A stretch of 64,000 nucleotides of DNA from contig JAMSLZ010000001.1 of the NCBI GenBank assembly GCA_026027325.1, positions 620,001 through 684,000 on the forward strand, written 5' to 3'. Within the stretch, counting starts at the first letter, position 1. Each line of letters starts with the position of its first letter. The notes below the pieces were generated by a model that was not told the DNA's origin, searched no databases, and saw only the letters and a program-made list of their open reading frames with translations. This DNA comes from Actinomucor elegans. Taxonomy: Eukaryota > Mucoromycota > Mucoromycetes > Mucorales > Mucoraceae. Below are positions 10,107 through 22,800 of the stretch, piece by piece. Position numbers and translations under genes: made by a program.

Positions 10107-12543
10107 TCACCACTGTTCCATCATATGTTCAATATCTCGCAAATGAAAATAAGTTCGAGCAAAATCAGAACAGTTTACCGAAACATCCCATTCTAAATAT
10201 GTTAAAAAAACGCGCTCGATGTTATTTCTATTCATTTTGTTAGGCCGATTTGTTCATTCATTATTATAAAATAACTTACATGACATCCAAAGTAAGTTCA
10301 GGGAAAATCATTGCAAAGTCAGCATTGAAAATAGCACAGTCATCCCAAACCTTGACCGCTGTCAAAAGTGAAGACATGGTAATCATTCGCCAACTAAAAT
10401 CCCACAGTTTCTGGTTTGACATATCCAACATGCGTTTCGCGTAAATGTAAGTAATAATGGCATGTTCTGCGGTAAGCTATACCATAATGTTTAGTCATCT
10501 GCGCACTGTTTCATCCATTAGTATTTTACCTCGCCGCAATCAAATACATAAGCCAATTGGTCATAAATGTCATTCCATTCTGTCAAAGGCTCCGAGTAGT
10601 TGTTATAAAGTGACGTTTCAGAAACGTTAGACTCATTTTCATCAAATACGATATCGCAATCGAATTCATTGCGGCTATGATTTCTCTTGATCATACAGTA
10701 AAAGGCCCAGGATACACTTATGAAAACGTCAATTATGCGTTCATTCTAGTTTTGATTTTTTGTTTTTGTTTTACCTTTTTAATGTCTTGGCTACCTTTTC
10801 TCTACTTTTTTGTTCTTCGTGAAATGATTCTTGCCAGTTGATATCGTAATCTTTAATATTGGAATAGGCAGAAGTAGATCTTTTATATGCTTTGAGATCT
10901 TCGATATTGACAGACTTTTTGAGAACAGGTGATCCTTTTACTACACTACTGCGTTGGTTGGGCTGGGGTTGATTCCCAACGCAGACGTAAGGAATGCTAT
11001 CTTGCATACCGCTCATATTACCTTCCGTTTTACTTGATTTTACAGTGCGATGTTTACTGTTATCAGCAGCTGGAGGAGGTGACCAAAGACTAGGCGTTTC
11101 ACTAAAGTTCAAGAATGAATAGTTGTCTTGAAACTGATGAAGATGGCTATTAGCTTCTACTTCTGAAGCGAAATATTCCTGATACTCTTGCGATCTTTCC
11201 CAAATATCATCCAACAGCTTATCAAACTGCTGCGATTGAGTATCATCACCATCCCAATAAACAGATGGTTTTCCTTCAGGAATATCGTCCAAAGGCGTGA
11301 ACGGCATACCGCCTTGGTCTTCCAAGTTTTCCGTGCTTAAGGATAGTTCGCTAGAGCAACGGCTATATGTGTTGCCACCACAGGTGTCGACCAGATCTTT
11401 TTCGACTTTACCAGTAGAGGTGGATGTAGTAAATGCTGCTGCTTCAGGTTGATCATCCGAAGAAAACACGCCTTGATCGTCGACTTTCCTAACCAAGTCT
11501 TGTCCTTCTTGTTCAATGGATACATTTATTTGGTTTAGTGACGGCTATTCAGAACCATGAGCGACAAAAGACACATACAGAATAATATACTCGCTACTTA
11601 CTGTGCTCACGCGTGAAATTTCTGCTTGTCGATGGCCCTTACTTGTCGATAAATGACGCTGGATAGACAAGGATTTTTTCAATTGAACAATGGAAGACGA
11701 TTGCGAAGTTTTCATTTTGAAAGCTTTCTTCATAGATAGACCCAGGTTAGAAATCATACTGGATATACTGTTTCTCATCGATTTTGGATTGGTACTGGGT
11801 GCAGTTGATGCAGCATTGATATTCTCGGAGGTGGCAGCAAACTGGGAAGCATCTTCTTCTAAACAAGGGCTGTTGATTGTATGACCATGACCGGCAAGAA
11901 ATGACGAGGTCATTGGAGTCAAAGTCTCTTCGATGAGCGACAAGTTGCTTTGATCTGGTATTAAGGGTGGGGTATCTAAAAGGTCAATCATACTTTTTAA
12001 TGAAACTGGAAGTCGAGAGGGAGGCGAACGTCCTTGATCAGCATCTTGAAGCGATGCCGTATGTAATGAATCTTCTTCTTCATGAGTGCTCAAGGATGAG
12101 GCTGTGAAGGTTGAAGACCCTGTTAGTGAAGGAGTGCGTTCTTGCTGAACTGACAAATCGTGATTGATGGTGGGTTTTTCGGAAATTTGGGCGCTTCGTG
12201 TTTGAAGAGGTACAACTGAGGTCTTTGGTTTGGCTAGAAAAGAGCGAGATGTCCAAGATCGAAGGATGGAAGGCTTTGAAGGTAGTTTAGGACTTGCTTT
12301 TGAGACGAGTTTGTTGTTTGCAGCAATACGAGATGCGACTATCCATGCTGAGATCATATTCATGGAAAGGTCTTTAGCTTCTTGAGGTAAAACCGAATTC
12401 AAAGCTGAATCAATGGAGGGCGAGGCTTTCTCCAAAACTGGAATCATATCGTAGGGAATAAGTGGAAGCATATTGTCATTGCCTTTGAAGCGATATTGCT
12501 CTTCACTTATAGCTGAGCTTGTCTTTGAACGAGTCAGAAACAT
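10107..12543 (-). CDS. cyclin-domain protein, cyclin-Y/PHO80-like, with long disordered N-terminus
   Basis: Five exons (12543-11602, 11544-10775, 10716-10530, 10476-10280, 10227-10107) join to 738 residues. The first about 570 residues are Ser/Thr/Pro-rich and look disordered. The cyclin box is in the last about 165 residues: SEPLTEWNDIYDQLAYVF, LTAEHAIITYIYAKRML, SSLLTAVKVWDDCAIFNADF, FPELTLDV, and a C-terminal ERVFLTYLEWDVSV. The KVWDD and ERxFLxxLxxDVS signatures are those of cyclin Y and PCL/PHO80-type cyclins that bind CDK16/PHO85-type kinases. The protein ends shortly after the N-terminal cyclin fold, as in that family. The CDK partner and process are inferred from family; nothing nearby identifies the pathway. 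Confidence 0.82.
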
Positions 12544-12771
12544 ATTGACCTCGATAATTTATTACTAAAATACAAGAGCTTTAATATCCCAAATGGATCT
12601 ACTACGATGTTACTATTATATTACAAAAGAGCGAATGAAATGAATGGACTTGGTATAGGACAAAAAGGACAGGAAGAAGATACAATAAGAGAAAAGGCAC
12701 AAGCAATGTTCAAGAGAATGTTTACATGTGTAAAGTAGGTTGTGGAATTTATGAAAAAATTGACTTGTGGA

Positions 12772-14299
12772 CTAGAGATATACATAGCGAGGCTTCTTTT
12801 GCGATTCATCATCAGTCGCTTTATTTAAAGCTTCAAACGAACGTTTCTAAGAGACCGAATCATTAAAATAAAGCCACAAAAGTGATAGATTACTTACCTT
12901 TGCTTCTTCTTCTTCCTTTGAAAGCATTTTGAGCCCAATGCCCATTTTGTCTAATGCCTCTTTAGAGAGCGCTGTCCCTGACAGTTGCAAGAATAAAGGC
13001 ATTAGTAACAAACAAGATTATGAGCATGCTTAGGTTTAGATAACTTACTGGGCGATTCATCCTTGATCCCTTTTACTCTTCGGATCATTTCAGCACCTGG
13101 ATCTCTTCTTCCTTTTAAAAATTCCCTATACAGTTTAACGTTTAGGAAATTAAAACTAATGTATAAATAGCATTGCTACTCACTCTAACTCAGCCTTTTC
13201 AGCAGCTGTAGCCGCTTTTTTAGGCTGCAAGGTCTTCTTTACAAGAGATCCATCTACAGCAACAAGTCCTTTTCCTTTGATATAATAGGCTTCTTTCAAT
13301 TTTGATCTCAAGCCATATTTTAAAGCTTTGGACGTTGGATCTACTTTTGATTCATAAGCGATCTTTCCATCTGCCTGTCTTGTTTGAGTTGCCCATCGAA
13401 TATCAAAGCCACTATCACTATAAGCATGTTTGAGCAAGTATTAACTATATATTGTTAGATTGATCTACCCTGAAGCTAATTCCATCCGGCCATTTTTTGA
13501 ATAATTGCAAACTCGTTCTAAATGCTTATCACAATAATCACCAGAACGGCTTAAAGTATATCAATTAATATATATTTAAGACTATTGCTAATGCATTACT
13601 TACATATCTGTCCACTCATCACACTGCTTGTCCTTCCGCACATAGCTACTGCATTGTATCAAATCCAAACTCTGTCCAATCACCCACATTTGCTGTAGCT
13701 GATCTACCTGCAATCCAATGGAATGGTTTGCTTCAGTTGGCAAAAGTAGAAACGGTCTTTTAATTGCTATTACAGATCCCATACCAATCTCGTTTTGGAA
13801 TTTGAGAAAAGCTTTGCCAGTGATATACACATTAGTGTAAGTCCCTCTCATATCAGTAAAACGTGTAACGCAGAAATCAGACTGATCAAAAAACTTGTCC
13901 ACTACGCCTATAGTAGCCCAATGCGGTGATGGTTTTACGCCAACGTGAATTGAGTTGAACAGCTTTGTACGAGTCTCCACGTTTCTTAAAGGTACAAATT
14001 CTACGTTCTTTAAACCTGTATCGCACTTTGCTGCAGAAACCAATCGCCGTCTTTCAAAAAGTTTAGTCAATACCAAAACAAAGTTTATGCGAGCTTTCAT
14101 ACTTTAAGCGTAAACCAGAACGAGAATCAACGTCTATGGGTTTACTATCCTTTCTTGGTCTTTTTTCCACAATGCCCTCTTGTTCTTTTTTAATTTCATT
14201 TTGAAGTTCATTGAAGAAATCACAGTCTATTTATTCAGTGATTAAGATACTATCTTCCTGAAGAAACTAATCGTGATTCAAACCTTCTGAGTCTGACAT
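12772..14299 (-). CDS. MCM10: DNA replication initiation factor MCM10
   Basis: Mcm10 binds the CMG helicase, DNA and polymerase alpha at origins. Eight exons (14299-14284, 14226-14103, 14050-13604, 13549-13469, 13417-13184, 13125-13049, 12977-12898, 12846-12772) sum to 377 codons with no stop. The conserved core is visible: an SGLRLK lead-in, the OB-fold (HWATIGVVDKF ... FLKFQNEIGMGSVIAIKRP), then the Mcm10 zinc finger with Cys, Cys, Cys and His ligands in QCSSYVRKDKQCDEW and GDYCDKH. An RMELASG motif follows. It is short compared with yeast (about 570) and animals (over 800), lacking long N- and C-terminal extensions. Intron assignments rest on frame continuity. Confidence 0.9.
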
Positions 14300-15743
14300 G
14301 TTGAAGAAATTAGAAAAAAAGAATCGTGTTTTGTCTTTGAGAGAGTTTTTGGTTTACGTGACGCGTTTATGCGCGTTGGCGGTTCAGCTTTCTATGGACC
14401 GACCCGAGGAAATGAATTTTCTGGCATCCACAGCAAGACTGTCATCTCTATCGATTTAGGAGTAGAAAAATGTCCGTACGCAAAGTGCTCTTAACAATGA
14501 ATACAGTGAATTCAATTGTGTACAAAATAGTACTAATATCAAACTGTATCTTTTTGGTTTTATTTTATAAGCGATGATATATACTTAGTTTTGTTTTACA
14601 ATTAGCATTCATATTTATTGCAACTAAAAACACACACACACGCACATACACAAAAATTACCAATATACATTTTAGGATGTCTGCAATAAAGTTGCATTAA
14701 AAACCATGTTTCTATTTATCCTCAATAACCGACAAGAATTGATACAAAGGTATATCACCACTACGCGACTTAATTTTCATTGGCTATCGATGATCTAACA
14801 ATAATGCCTCCTGAAGCTCGTTCATTTTTCGTTACAAACAATTATGAATACAAAAAGGGTTTTATTAATATAGCTTGTTGTGCATCAAGTGATGTAAAAG
14901 CTATTTTATTTTTCTAGAATCCGTAGAATTATCGTTGATAAAAGGCGATTTTTATGTAGGGCATTATATAAATACAGTCCTCGCTCGAGTGGTTTATATA
15001 CAGTAAAATCTACAGATATTTCTATTGCATACTTTTCTAAATAAAAGACCTACAATGCTAATGGATATAAATCTCTAAACCTCTGTATTAAGTTATACAC
15101 CCCCCCTTTTTTTTTCTTGAAATTGTATCATTTTGCCTCATTTGATCATCTCGACATTTCTGGACTGATTTCGGTTTAATGTCGCATTTGGTGATTAACG
15201 CATGTACAAAAGGGATTGCTACATATATTAGAATCTTTATTTAATTGAATTATAGTGCGTTTATTATGGTTTAGTGATGGCAGTAAATTATATAAGTTCT
15301 ATATACATAACAGTTTATCACATCTTGAACTCTCGGCTAATTTTACTCAAATGGCGCACATATCAAGTATTTTATATCCAAAATTGACTGAAGCCTCTTT
15401 TTAACAAAAGTTTTATGGATATAATACTAAAATATTTAAGGCTAGTAGTAAATTAGAGATGTTGCATATAAAAATCTAGTCAACTGTAGATTGCTTGAAA
15501 AATTTCGGCCAATATCACTTCTGACTACATTAATACTTTTTACATGCACAAAGCACTTATTTGATAGAGTTGGGGAATATCTATTTACAAAGCAAAGACT
15601 ACTACCTTCAAGCATTCACAGCATCCCTCCGCCAGCCGCATTTGAGATCTAATTGGCCAATATTTTTCCCACACTCAATAGCTATGGGTACTTCCCCCCA
15701 TTATTTTTCACTTTTCCTTCATTCTTCATCAGTAACGATTTGA
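14300..15743. other. divergent intergenic region MCM10 / BPL1
   Basis: About 1.4 kb of AT-rich DNA between two divergent genes. It contains a short CA-rich microsatellite near 14629-14652 and a CT-rich stretch near 15100-15118. A 60-codon open frame at 15561-15743 ends just before the BPL1 ATG and looks like leader sequence. Nothing else recognised. Confidence 0.55.
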
Positions 15744-17970
15744 ATGAACATTTTGGTTTATGGCGATCTTGGGGCTTCTCCCAATTCCATCAAACATACC
15801 TGTAATACACTCAAGAGTATTCTAGGTCATGTATATGACATTATACAAATCGATCGCCAAGTACTGCAATCAGAACCTTGGGAAGTAGGCTGTGTTATGC
15901 TGGTGATGCCTGGTGGCCGAGATATGCCTTACTGCGAGGCATTGAATGGGGAACCCAATAAACGTATTCAAAAATTTATTGACAATGGCGGTCGCTATCT
16001 CGGTCTGTGCGCTGGCGCCTATTATGCTTCGGCCTCCATCGAATTTGAAAAGGGAAGAGCATTGATGGAAATCATCCAATCTCGAGAATTGAGCTTATAT
16101 CCCGGTATTTCTCGAGGCACTGTATATCCTGGATTCGTCTATAACAGTGAGAGTGGTGCTCGATCTGTAGCTGTGACGCTGGAAAGTGAAGCACTGGCTC
16201 AGTATTATGGTGATGGTCTACCTCCGCCCAAAGAGATCAAGATGTACTATAACGGTGGAGGTTACTTTGTGCATCCTGAACACTATGATAATGTGACAGT
16301 CTTGTGCAGATACAAAGATCCCAGTGCATTGTGTACTACAAAAGACGAGTCACAAGGACCAGCTGCCGTTGTGCATTGTAGAATAGGTGCTGGTCATGCA
16401 TTGTTGATCGGTACACATCCAGAATACGATATCACATCTGAGGATCTGTTATTAGTAGATCAACATGCCAATAACGCAGTCAAGTCTATACTAAGCGATT
16501 TAATTCTGTCAGAAGTAGAAAGAAAGAGGTTCTTGCGAGCTGCTTTTGTTCGTATTGGATTGAATGTCGTACCTGTTCAAGATAACATCGTGCAAGAAAA
16601 CAAAGTACCTCAAGTAACACCTTTATACCTCACTGGATTGACAAAGGAATGGGTTCATAAATCTACTTCTTATTTATTAAGAAAGTCTGATCCAGTTACG
16701 CATGTATTGGAGGATCAGCATGATGTCTTTCATATATCAGCATTAGGTACTACTATGAGCGAACGAGCACAACTGTTGTCTTTATGTCGTGCTAGAGAAG
16801 ATAAACCTGCTCTTGTTGAGTTAGTGTATCTACCTACCATCAATGCCGTAGAACCTATATACCCACATAGATCATTGACGCCTTGCTTTCATTTTGAAGA
16901 ATACTACAAATTACTGATGCAGAAGCGAAGTTTACAATGGGGAGGTGGTGCTTGGCTATCGTTTGGCAGTGCTCTCATGTATGCAGAAGTGATTGGTAGC
17001 ACTCAATCACTTATGGACAAGTAAGATCTTTCATGATAATCACTTTAGATACTAATACTTCCTTTATAGAAATTTTAAGTTTTCGCAAGGACTACCAACT
17101 GGTTTGGTATGTCTTGCTACAAATCAAATAGCTGGTAGAGGTTAGTCATTTTCACAATGCAGTCTAAACAAAACGATTGATATCAAGTTGTGTATAGGGC
17201 GGGGTCGTAATTCTTGGGTATCACAATCTGGTGCTCTTCAATTCAGTATGATTCTTCGACACAATGTGAATATCAGACACGCTCCTGTTGTTTTCATTCA
17301 ATATATTATTGCATTGGCCGTAGTAGAAAGCATTCGAGAAAGACCTGGATATGAAGACATACCTTTGAGACTTAAATGGCCTAATGATATTTACACCGAA
17401 ACAAAGGCAGATGGGCTCAAGAAAGTGGGCGGATTATTAATTAATTCTAGCTTTGTTGATGATGAGTTTGTGTTGGTAATCGGTAAGGACATTGGCGAAT
17501 CAAACATGAGCTAGTATTTACGTTCTTTAGGCTGTGGTATTAACCTGTCAAATTCTGAACCTACCGTGTCTATTAATGATATTATTCGAGAATACAACCC
17601 TGCAATACCTTCATTATCTAATGAAGATGTTTTGGCTGGTATCTTGGTCAAATTTGAAGTATACTATAATGAATTTTGCAAGAAAGGTATGGGAGCTTGG
17701 TTCCTAAGCAAGTATTATCAAAGATGGTTACACAGGTAAGTTTTTTTCCCTTCTATGTATTGAGGAATACCAACTAAATATAATGAACATAGCAATGTTG
17801 TTGTGAATTTAACTACGCACAACAATGAAAGAGTGAAAATAATTGGAATAACGTCTGATTATGGTATGCTTCAAGTGGAAAGTCTCGATAGACGTGATAA
17901 GTTTTATGGGCTTTTGCCTGATGGAAATAGTTTTGATATGATGAAAGGCCTTTTAATACAAAAAAGATAG
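15744..17970 (+). CDS. BPL1: Biotin--protein ligase (holocarboxylase synthetase)
   Basis: Attaches biotin to acetyl-CoA and pyruvate carboxylases through biotinyl-AMP. Five exons (15744-17020, 17070-17140, 17198-17482, 17531-17735, 17793-17970) give 671 residues, like yeast Bpl1. The N-terminal half is the eukaryotic glutamine-amidotransferase-like domain (VMPGGRDMPYCEAL, GLCAGAYYAS, YYNGGGYF). The catalytic half has the adenylate-binding loop GRGRGRNSW (about residues 448-456), KWPNDI (509-514) and the KKVGG lysine segment; the C-terminal SH3-like domain ends LLPDGNSF. All key motifs are present. The start is the ATG that gives the family N-terminus MNILVYGD. Confidence 0.96.
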
Positions 17971-18360
17971 ATTATTTAATAAGCAGTACATTTTTTGATT
18001 GTTTCTTTGTAATAAAGAAAAGATCCTATCAATTACTAGACGGAAAAGCGAACTCACATTCCATAAAAAGATATAACACTGATTTAATTAACATTAAAAA
18101 CAAATTGCAGCTCAGTTAAACTCAGTATATTATAATTGAATTCATTTTGAATGAAGTCTATCAGTTATATCACAGGTCATAAAGTGATACAGAGTTAACA
18201 AAGTGCCTAGAATTTGCGCAAATGAAAAATATTTCTGTAAATTTTCCATATGCTGTCTACCATAGTCTGAGTCAATCGTATACAAGTATAAGTACTGTCA
18301 AGTTTTTTTGGTTTGTTTATTAAATCTATTTTATTATTACACTTCTTCAAATATACAAGA
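17971..18360. other. intergenic between BPL1 and transposon relic
   Basis: AT-rich 3' flank of BPL1. I looked for inverted repeats matching the right side of the neighbouring transposase relic and found no convincing pair. Confidence 0.4.
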
Positions 18361-19250
18361 TGAATACTAACCCCCAATCTAGATCCGTCATTGTCGGAAG
18401 ATACAAAACATTGTCAATAGAATCATGGAATATGTTTATGAATAACTATGTAAATTTTGGCTGCAACATTCATAAATTCTCCAGTTCTATTGGAATACCT
18501 GAATCAACTATGAGAGTGATTAGAGTCTTTTAAAGATCATTCTGGTAGAGCTCCTCAATTGAAGCAATGTGGATGCACTACTCCAAGAAAGATAAGAGAT
18601 CAACATTTGTTCTTCCTGCAGAGTATACTAGAACAAAGAGTTTCCTGAAGAATTCCTTAATACTTTGTCAGTTTCTGCAAAACACAAAACAGTGAAGGAA
18701 AAGTTGGAATTTATCCTGTTAAAAGAAATTGTACAGACAACAAACAGCATTGGTTTGAGTATGTGAACAACATCTTAACCGAAGGTGTAATATCTTACAG
18801 CTGTAAATGCATCATTGTAAACGAAACAGTCTTCAATTTTCATATCAATCGTATTCATGCTAGATCTAAAAAGAATATAGCTGCAACAAAAACCATATTA
18901 CCAAGCAACCAGGAAAGATATGTGATGGTATTTGGTGCGACGTAGAGGTATTAATGGCAGTTATCATATAATTTATAACAACGCACCAACTCATACGACT
19001 TATGCAGGTGAAACGATTAGTGCCGCTGAATTTACTCCCGTTCGTTTGCCGCCCCAGTCACCGTTTCTTAATCCAATCGAGGGGTTTTTCAGCAAGTTGA
19101 AGAACAATATAAAAAATATAAGCCTCTAAATCAAGACGAACTACTCACTAGAATCAGCCAATATAGTGATAATACGATTGCTACAGAAGGTTATCAAGGG
19201 TAGATTCGTCACAGTATGAAATTCTTTCCACAACGTTTACAATACGAAGA
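18361..19250 (+). pseudogene. decayed IS630/Tc1-type DDE transposase
   Basis: The frame starts MNTNPQSRSVIVGRYKTLS with a helix-turn-helix region (IHKFSSSIGIPESTMRVI), then runs into stops near 18530-18720. It resumes with a degenerate DDE domain: IVNETVF where the first Asp block should be, YNNAPTHTT for the second Asp region, and LPPQSPFLNPIEGFFSKLKNNIK for the third acidic residue. The last block is the IS630/Tc1 signature. Stops and a frame change near 18940 make it non-functional. The first catalytic Asp appears as Asn. It lies between BPL1 and the FAR-GPAT gene. Confidence 0.8.
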
Positions 19251-19875
19251 CTAGCTTTAAGTTCACTTGTTAATAAACTTTCTTGTACATTTTTAATTTT
19301 ATTATTAGGGATATGCGTGAAAGCTCTTAAATACATGCGCAAATGTTGTTGAAAAAATGAGTGAAAATTCCATTCAAATTTTATTAATAACAGTCCTAAT
19401 TCAGCACATAGTGACTTTATGTCTTTATTGCCTGGACTAGATCAAATTGTAATATGTTTAGTACTAAAAAAACCCTTTAGGGTCAAAGGGAAAAAATGTA
19501 ATAGTCAAAAGTGTGGTAGTTATAGGTTATTGTTAATCCAAGGGATAAATGGAGAGTTTGTATAATTATGGGCAGAGATAGATGGAAGCGGTTCACAGTG
19601 TCATATGACGCCAACTTCGGATAGTAAACGGGGGAGAATGCAAATATTTTTCGTTTGCCCAAATTCCAAGTTAAAAAAAAAAAAGTAATATAGGTCTAGA
19701 AAGAACCTAGAGGAGCGATTGAAAGTCCGCAAATTGTTCCTGGAGACCCGCAATTTGGCTGTGTTCAAGTGGATATTGTTCATGAGGTCTAATTTTCTGC
19801 ATTTTATTATGAAGTATTTTTTTTTCTTTCATATACAAAAAATACCAAACTTGCACTAATAGATACTATATAATA
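19251..19875. other. intergenic upstream of FAR-GPAT fusion
   Basis: AT-rich flank with poly-A/T runs (for example 19674-19684 and 19816-19825) that contains the promoter of the gene at 19876. No gene recognised. Confidence 0.5.
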
Positions 19876-22800
19876 ATGACTAATAACACAATAGAAGAAT
19901 ATTATCGCCACAAGACGATACTGATAACAGGCGCAACCGGATTTGTAGGCAAGGCCATCTTGTGGAATCTACTCAAAGTAGCGGGCACAGCCATTGAAAA
20001 GGTCTATGTTTTAATTCGACCTAAACGAATCCCGGCAGGAAGCCCATCTCAACGTATTCTTGACGAGATTCTGAATACACCAGTAAGTTTCTTATTATAT
20101 TCTCTAAAATACTTGTATTGACTGTGTCAAAAATAAACAGGCCTTTTACAAGCTGCTTGCCTATAACGACCGAGAATCATTGCGGAAGAAGCTTATCCCG
20201 GTTTCTTATGACTTGTCTCTACCACATATGGGGCTATCAATGGAAGACAGTGTTCAAATGAAAGATACCAACATTGTAATTCATTGTGCTTCGACGTCCG
20301 AATATGAAACCTCACTAGAATGGAATTTGGAGGTAATAGAGACTAGGAACCCACGCGGTTTTATATGATAAACTGATTTGAAGATTAGACAAATGTTCTT
20401 GGTACAATACGCTTGATGGATTACTTAGACAATTGCTTCGATTTATGTAAGTAGGATACAACTTGATATGCTATGGCAGTGGATTGACTTGATTTATAGG
20501 TTCGTTTATTCATTTATCACCTATACACATATATCAAGATTTGCCAGATGGTTGCGACGATGCTAGAATTATGGAGTATGTTTATGACATTGGCTTTGGG
20601 GACCCAGAGGATTTTCTGAAGGAGCTTCTTGGCGCAGATGAGAAAGGTTATACAGAGAATAAAGGCAATTTAAATATTTTTACTAAATCTGGATATTTGT
20701 AGAACTTGCTTTACTGGTTAAGCGTATCTTGTTACGATACTCTACCCTACATTTATTCACCAAAGCACTAGCAGAACATTTGATACTAAGAAGAATAGAA
20801 CAAATGAGACTGGAACAAAAGCATGGTGGAAAGGAACCTTACCCGCTTGCGATATTCAGATCCAACTACGTTGGGCCAGCTGTTTTAGAGCCTATGCCGG
20901 GATGGGTATATGTCTTTATGTAATAAAAAGAATTTAAGCTAACATATATATTATAGACAAGCGGCATGTCAAGCGTTTCTTCATGGCTAGCTCTGTATGG
21001 GCATTCAATTCCAGTCATTCAACCTGATCAGGGCCAAAGATATGCTAATGTTGTGCCGGTGGATTATCTCGCTCAAAGTATTGTTCGTTCTATACCCAAT
21101 ATCACCTACCTCGGTGATAATTTCATTCTACCGCTTGCTCAAATAGCAAACAGTGTTGCATCGCCCTCTATGCCTGGATCGAAAAGAAGTTCTTGGACTT
21201 CCATCAGCAACGACAGTAGTGTCACTTCCATCAACTATTTTCCACATATTTTCAACGTATCTACCAATATTGAGCCTATTACCTGGTACCAAGCATATAC
21301 TGCCATTCAAGATTACTGGAGTAGACCCAATAATGCTCTCCAGACTAGTCAGAAATTGCCTGAAGCCAGCAATTACTTTTCAGCCAATAAGACTTTATCC
21401 AAAGCTCGATTTCTTATGCAATACTACTTTAGATCCAACAATAATGCAAAAAACAACAGTGGCAATAATCCAAATCTAGTGCTAATAAATAACAATGGGC
21501 AAATGATGCCCTTGTTGAACAGATCAGATTTGATGCAACACCACGACCAACAGAAACTGATGGAGCTGGCCTCTAACATACGCAACAATCTTGCCAAACA
21601 AAACCGTCAATCTTGGCAATGTATATCTTTCAAGTTTAACGAGTTGATGAGTAAAGCTGCACCAAGTGACATTGATATATTAAAAGATTTGGACTGGTAC
21701 AATTACTTTATGCAAAGTTGCTATGGTGTTCATCGGCACACTATGCACAGTGGATCTCATTTAAGAACGAGCGTATTAAGGCTGAATCAAGACTGCGCTT
21801 TATACTCTACAGCAAAGAATAATAATACCACCTCCATGATTGATGTACCTTTCCGTAGTGTCATTTACACAGAAGAAGAAATGAGACAGAGAATACAGCA
21901 TATGATTGACATTACAATAGCCTCTTTACGAAATCCTGCACAATCTATACAAGATGAAAAGCAGTGGAAGCCAGTTTGGATCGAGTATCTAAACGATACA
22001 TTAGAAGATTGGTGCGATGAAGGGTCCATTGAATCATTAGATATTACTGCAAGGAAGAAGGAAATACAGAAACGTTGGAAGCTGCGTGTTGATGAAAACA
22101 GTGAGTCTACCAAAGTGATAGTACTGAATAACCCACAGGTTGGAGAAGCTATCCATCAGGTATGGACAAAGTATTTTTGTTTTCATATCAATGCTAAATT
22201 AATTACATTATAGCTTGCAAAACGATCTGGTATGCCTGTTGATAAAGTAATGGAAGAAGCCATGCGATCATTGAATAGAATACAAGAAAGAACTCAATTA
22301 TCCTATGCCTGGTTTGCAGCAGCTTTCCTGCAGAAGTTGTTCAAGAGTATGTTTAGTAGCATTTGCATTGATAAGAATAGTTTACAAAAGGTAATCTACG
22401 ATTATGTCTACAACTTTTTGTGATATTGACTGTCTTTCCTTTAAAGATTCGCGAAGCTGTCAACGGTAATAAGCGTGTAGTATATGTACCTGTATCCAAA
22501 ACAGCATTGGATCCAGTGTTGGTATGGTTCCTTACTATCAGATACGATTTACCTATTCCAGCTTTAATCCTGGATGAAGCTTTGGCTATTTTGGGTCCCT
22601 TTTCTGATTTACTAAGATTGGCTGGCGCTGTGTTTATCAAACGTGATCCTAACTTACGATCGACACTGGCTACAGCAGTAACATCAGCCTATATGCAATA
22701 CCTGATGCGCGAACGAGGTGCATTGACATTGATTTTGGACAAGGTTCGATCTCGTACTGGTATTTTCCAACCACCTTTCAATGATGGTTTGATTGAGATG

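Noticed and set aside
18120..19400. Terminal inverted repeats for the IS630-type relic
   Set aside because: Candidate matches (for example TGCGCAAATG near 18217 and 19336) are in the same orientation and near-palindromic, so they do not form a TIR pair.
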